A DNA stretch of 45,529 nt from Anaerovibrio lipolyticus (GTDB lineage Bacteria; Bacillota; Negativicutes; Selenomonadales; Selenomonadaceae): positions 1 to 45,529 of the forward strand of contig NZ_JADYTY010000018.1 of the NCBI RefSeq assembly GCF_021531495.1, written 5' to 3'. The notes beneath the pieces were generated by a model that searched no databases, was not told the DNA's origin, and was given only the letters and a program-made list of their open reading frames with translations. Positions 42,410 through 45,529 of the stretch are shown piece after piece. How positions within the stretch are numbered: position 1 is the stretch's first letter; each line of letters opens with the position of its first letter. The translations under genes and the position numbers were made by a program.

Positions 42410-43903
42410 ATGAATCGCGAGATAAACCGTCTGCTGAATTTTGGGCTTCAGCAGGGCTTGATAAAGGAAGAAGATTATTGCTATGCTGCCAATCGTCTGT
42501 TGACTGTGCTGAAAATTGATGAATTTGAGCCTGAGCAGGTGGAGGAAGTTTTGCCTGTGGCAGACGGGATTCTTGACAAGATGCTGGACTATGCAGCAGA
42601 AAAGGGCTTGATTGAGAATACAGCCAATGAGCGGGATTTGTTTGATACAGCCATTATGGACTGCCTGATGCCTCGTCCATCTGAGGTAATTGCAGGCTTC
42701 AAGGCTGATTATGCCCAGTCCCCAGAGCTGGCTACGGACAATTACTACAAGTTGAGTATTGCTTCCAACTATATTCGCAAGAGCCGTATTGACAAGAATG
42801 TTATCTGGAAAACAGCTACTGAGTACGGAGATTTGGATATTACCATTAATCTGTCCAAGCCTGAGAAGGATCCACGGGACATTGCCAAGGCCAAGCTGAT
42901 GAAATCATCCAGCTATCCCAAGTGCCTGCTTTGCCGGGAAAACGAGGGCTATGCTGGCCGGGCCAATCATCCAGCCCGTCAGACTCATCGCCTGATTCCT
43001 TTGGATTTACACGGCAAAAGCTGGTTCCTGCAGTACTCCCCATATACCTATTACAATGAGCACTGCATTATCCTCAACGGTGAGCATGTGCCTATGAAGA
43101 TTTCCCGCACTACCTTTGAGAATCTTACCCAGTTTGTTACCATCTTCCCACATTATATTGCTGGCTCCAATGCAGATTTGCCAATTGTAGGAGGCTCCAT
43201 TCTGTCCCATGACCATTATCAGGGTGGACGTTATACCTTTGCTATGGCCAAGGCTCCGGTGGAAAAGGAATACAGCTTTGCAGGCTTCCCAGAGGTTCAG
43301 GCTGGCCGGGTAAAGTGGCCTATGAGTGCTCTGCGTCTTACCTCTGAGAATCTCCAGCAGTTGATTGATTTGGCTGATAAGATTCTGACCAAGTGGAGAG
43401 GCTATAGCGATGAAGCTGTAGGCATCTTGGCAGAAACCAAGGGTGAGCCTCATAACACCATTACCCCAATCTGCCGGAGAGCAGGCAAGGCTTATCAGCT
43501 GGATTTAGTATTGCGCAACAATCGCACTGATGAGGAAAATCCTCTAGGTATCTTCCATCCTCATGCCAATGTACATCATATCAAGAAGGAGAATATCGGC
43601 TTGATTGAGGTTATGGGTCTGGCTGTACTGCCACCTCGCCTGAAGGAGAATATGGCTCTGATTGCTGAGGCTTGGCTGTCTGGCAAGGAGTCCATTGAGG
43701 ATAATGAAAAGCTGGCTGTACATGGAGCTTGGTACAAGGAAATCAAGGCCAAGCATCCAGAGGTAAATGCTGATAATGTGGAAAGCATTATCAAGGATGA
43801 AATCGGCAAGGTATTTATGCAGGTGCTGACAGATGCAGGAGTATTCAAGAGAGATACAGCCGGCATGGAGGCGTTTGATAGATTTGTGGCAAGTTGCCAA
43901 TAA
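42410..43903 (+). CDS. galT: UDP-glucose-hexose-1-phosphate uridylyltransferase (GalT, Firmicutes type)
   Basis: Exchanges the UMP group between UDP-glucose and galactose-1-phosphate. The 497-residue Firmicutes-type GalT (not the shorter E. coli type) is recognised from LGIFHPHANVHHIKKENIGL, VGGSILSHDHYQGGRYTFAM and TNNYY/DNYYKLSIASNYIRKS. ATG 42410 (MNREINRLLNF) is preferred: GGGAG lies 9 bases upstream; a TTG at 42392 would add six residues. It lies in a lacZ-galK-galT run and is followed by an inverted-repeat element. Confidence 0.94.
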   Translation: MNREINRLLNFGLQQGLIKEEDYCYAANRLLTVLKIDEFEPEQVEEVLPVADGILDKMLDYAAEKGLIENTANERDLFDTAIMDCLMPRPSEVIAGFKADYAQSPELATDNYYKLSIASNYIRKSRIDKNVIWKTATEYGDLDITINLSKPEKDPRDIAKAKLMKSSSYPKCLLCRENEGYAGRANHPARQTHRLIPLDLHGKSWFLQYSPYTYYNEHCIILNGEHVPMKISRTTFENLTQFVTIFPHYIAGSNADLPIVGGSILSHDHYQGGRYTFAMAKAPVEKEYSFAGFPEVQAGRVKWPMSALRLTSENLQQLIDLADKILTKWRGYSDEAVGILAETKGEPHNTITPICRRAGKAYQLDLVLRNNRTDEENPLGIFHPHANVHHIKKENIGLIEVMGLAVLPPRLKENMALIAEAWLSGKESIEDNEKLAVHGAWYKEIKAKHPEVNADNVESIIKDEIGKVFMQVLTDAGVFKRDTAGMEAFDRFVASCQ

Positions 43904-43920
43904 TCAAGCAACCTTTTCTG

Positions 43921-44080
43921 GAGTCACCCCATGTACCCTTTCAGGCACGCTCTCGCTATTTTTCTCGCCTAGCGGTACTAAAGCTCTCATGAGGCAATTC
44001 GTGGCTAACGCCCCGAAAGCTCATGAATCGCTAAGTACCGAGGCGCGAATAATGCCTGTACAGGGTACATGTGCTGACTC
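43921..44080. repeat. Dispersed repeat family 1 (long imperfect hairpin), copy B, between galT and galE
   Basis: About 160 bp. Outer arms 43921-43938 (GAGTCACCCCATGTACCC) and 44063-44080 pair at 16 of 18 positions. The inner 135 bp match copy A at about 94 percent. The outer arms are unlike those of copy A yet still self-complementary. It begins 17 bases after the galT stop and sits within the galactoside gene run. 44081-44193 hold no gene; AGGAGG before galE is visible. Confidence 0.8.
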
Positions 44081-44193
44081 TGCGAGCACGTTCGTACTAA
44101 ATATGCCTGCAATAGCATATAGCATGGCTTTAGGTTGAGAAGCACACAGTATTATGCTTACTTGCACATGATTATACATAGGAGGAAAGAAAG

Positions 44194-45189
44194 ATGGCAG
44201 TTTTGGTTTGTGGTGGAGCTGGTTATATTGGCTCTCATACAGTTTATACTTTGATTAATAAGGGTGAGGAGGTTGTGGTTGTAGATAATCTCCAGACTGG
44301 TCATATAAAGGCTGTGCACCCAAAGGCAAAGTTCTATGAGGGAGATATTCGTGACGCATCCATTCTGGACAAGATTTTTACTGAGAACAAGATTGACAGC
44401 GTGGTGCATTTTGCAGCCAATTCATTGGTGGGTGAATCCGTTACTCAGCCATTGAAGTATTTTAACAACAATGTTTATGGTATGCAGGTACTGCTGGAAG
44501 CTATGGTAAGAAACGGTGTGGACAAGATTGTCTTTTCCTCTACGGCTGCTACCTATGGCGAGCCTGAGCGGATTCCTATTATGGAGGATGATCGTACCGA
44601 GCCTACCAATCCATATGGTCAGTCCAAGCTGATTATGGAAAAGATGATGAAATGGGTAAGCCAGGCTAATGGTATCCGCTATGTATCCTTGCGTTATTTC
44701 AATGCGGCTGGTGCCATGGAGGATGGTTCCATCGGTGAGGATCACAACCCTGAAACTCATTTGATTCCTTTGATTCTGCAGGTGCCACTAGGCAAGCGGG
44801 ATCATATTACCATCTTCGGCGATGACTATCCAACTCCAGATGGAACCTGTCTGAGAGACTATATCCATGTACTGGATTTGGCAGATGCCCATGTACTGGC
44901 TGTAGACTATCTCCGTAAGGGCGGGGATAGCAATATCTTCAATCTGGGCAATGGTCAGGGCTTCTCTGTAAAGGAAATGATTCAGGCAGCCAAGGAAGCT
45001 ACCGGCGAGGAAATCAAGGTAGAAATGGGTGCCCGCAGAGCCGGGGATCCTGCCCAGCTTATTGCCTCCAGCGAAAAGGCCAGAAAAATACTTGGCTGGA
45101 AGCCACGCTTCACCGATGTACACGATGTTATCGGCACCGCTTGGAAATGGCATCAGAACCATCCAAACGGCTATGAGGATAAAAAATAA
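44194..45189 (+). CDS. galE: UDP-glucose 4-epimerase
   Basis: Interconverts UDP-galactose and UDP-glucose, completing the Leloir pathway and feeding cell-surface sugar synthesis. 331 residues; short-chain dehydrogenase-type Rossmann fold with NAD motif [10 protein letters not shown] (about 5-14), active-site STAATYGEP and YGQSKLIME (Tyr-Lys pair), and [13 protein letters not shown] 44194 has AGGAGG 9-14 bases upstream. It follows galT by 290 bases occupied mostly by a repeat element and is ended by a strong terminator. Confidence 0.96.
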   Translation: MAVLVCGGAGYIGSHTVYTLINKGEEVVVVDNLQTGHIKAVHPKAKFYEGDIRDASILDKIFTENKIDSVVHFAANSLVGESVTQPLKYFNNNVYGMQVLLEAMVRNGVDKIVFSSTAATYGEPERIPIMEDDRTEPTNPYGQSKLIMEKMMKWVSQANGIRYVSLRYFNAAGAMEDGSIGEDHNPETHLIPLILQVPLGKRDHITIFGDDYPTPDGTCLRDYIHVLDLADAHVLAVDYLRKGGDSNIFNLGNGQGFSVKEMIQAAKEATGEEIKVEMGARRAGDPAQLIASSEKARKILGWKPRFTDVHDVIGTAWKWHQNHPNGYEDKK

Positions 45190-45228
45190 GTCCAGCTAAA
45201 AATTAAAAATATCACACCCTAAAAATGC

Positions 45229-45275
45229 AAATCCCCTAAAGCAGGTCAGGAAAAGACCGCTTTAGGGGATTTTTG
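45229..45275 (+). terminator. Intrinsic terminator after galE
   Basis: 14-bp stem AAATCCCCTAAAGC (45229-45242) / GCTTTAGGGGATTT (45259-45272), extended by GGTC/GACC inside after one bulged A, then TTTTG. Ends the galactoside cluster. Confidence 0.9.
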
Positions 45276-45329
45276 TGCAACTGTATAAGCCACAGCCCTC
45301 ATCAAGCTAATACGGCAAGGGAGGTTTCT

Positions 45330-45425
45330 ATGGCTGGACTGTGGCTGTATAGTATTTCCACAATCAGGTCGTCTAGTCTGGTGGAGAATCGCTCTAGGGT
45401 GGTCTGGAGCTTTACCAGCAGATAG
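45330..45425 (+). CDS. Possible 31-residue peptide
   Basis: A short frame (MAGLWLYSISTIRSSSLVEN...) begins at ATG 45330 with a strong AAGGGAGG 6 bases before it. No relatives recognised. The good ribosome site is the only support; it might be a leader peptide for a gene beyond the window or chance. Nothing else is seen in 45276-45529. Confidence 0.25.
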   Translation: MAGLWLYSISTIRSSSLVENRSRVVWSFTSR

Positions 45426-45529
45426 CAGGACACAGCAATGGGAAAAACTGTTTATCATATCACACTGGCGGCAGCCCATGTTTTGACTGTGCTTTAATAC
45501 TAAAAATTAAAATCGACTAAGGTTTTGCT

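Noticed and set aside
1-45529. CRISPR array, tRNA, rRNA or integrated prophage
   Set aside because: No regularly spaced direct repeats with unique spacers, no cloverleaf or rRNA-like sequence, and no phage structural genes were seen. AbiH and YoeB/RelB are the only defence-related genes.

Overview
The window looks like a chromosomal stretch from a flagellated anaerobe of the Firmicutes, most likely the Negativicutes (Selenomonas/Anaerovibrio-like). The reasons are strong AGGAGG-type ribosome binding sites, a T-box leader on the trp operon, the rimP-nusA-rnpM-ylxQ-infB-rbfA order, a Selenomonas-like flagellin with a FliB-type flagellin methylase, and GPH-type sugar transport. The genus is inference; no rRNA or tRNA is present to fix it.

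Layout. 1-977: 3' part of an Rpn-family nuclease/transposase and its terminator. 978-6016: flagellin with a long GGA-rich leader that looks like a CsrA target, an AT-rich AbiH-family abortive-infection gene, and a fliB split by a single-base frameshift. 6017-12592: a short dispersed repeat, then a promoter followed at once by an intrinsic terminator (candidate attenuator), then rimP, nusA, rnpM, ylxQ, infB, rbfA and, behind a terminator, nrnA. 12593-17854: nitroreductase, hsp20 (reverse), murI, two half-size chromate transporters (reverse) and an amino-acid permease. 17944-23570: polA, mutM, coaE, a lytic transglycosylase and a DnaQ-like exonuclease with a zinc ribbon. 23571-24276: a non-coding accessory patch with two families of dispersed repeats enclosed by a 17-bp inverted repeat. 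24307-24827: a RelB/YoeB toxin-antitoxin pair. 24864-31905: a T-box-controlled trp operon in the unusual order D-F-C-B-A-E-G, whose leader has one Stem I but two antiterminator/terminator modules. 32615-45189: a galactoside cluster: cytidylate-kinase-like protein, GPH symporter, GH36 alpha-galactosidase, divergent AraC regulator, GH2 beta-galactosidase, galK, galT and galE. A 160-bp inverted-repeat element sits between galT and galE.

How it works together. The galactoside cluster would import alpha- and beta-galactosides, hydrolyse them and send galactose through the Leloir pathway. The trp operon encodes all seven activities from chorismate to tryptophan, gated by tRNA-Trp charging (TGG specifier at 25037-25039). 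The infB cluster supplies ribosome maturation and initiation factors. The least explained parts are the two repeat families, the tandem T-box module and the flagellin/AbiH/FliB arrangement.
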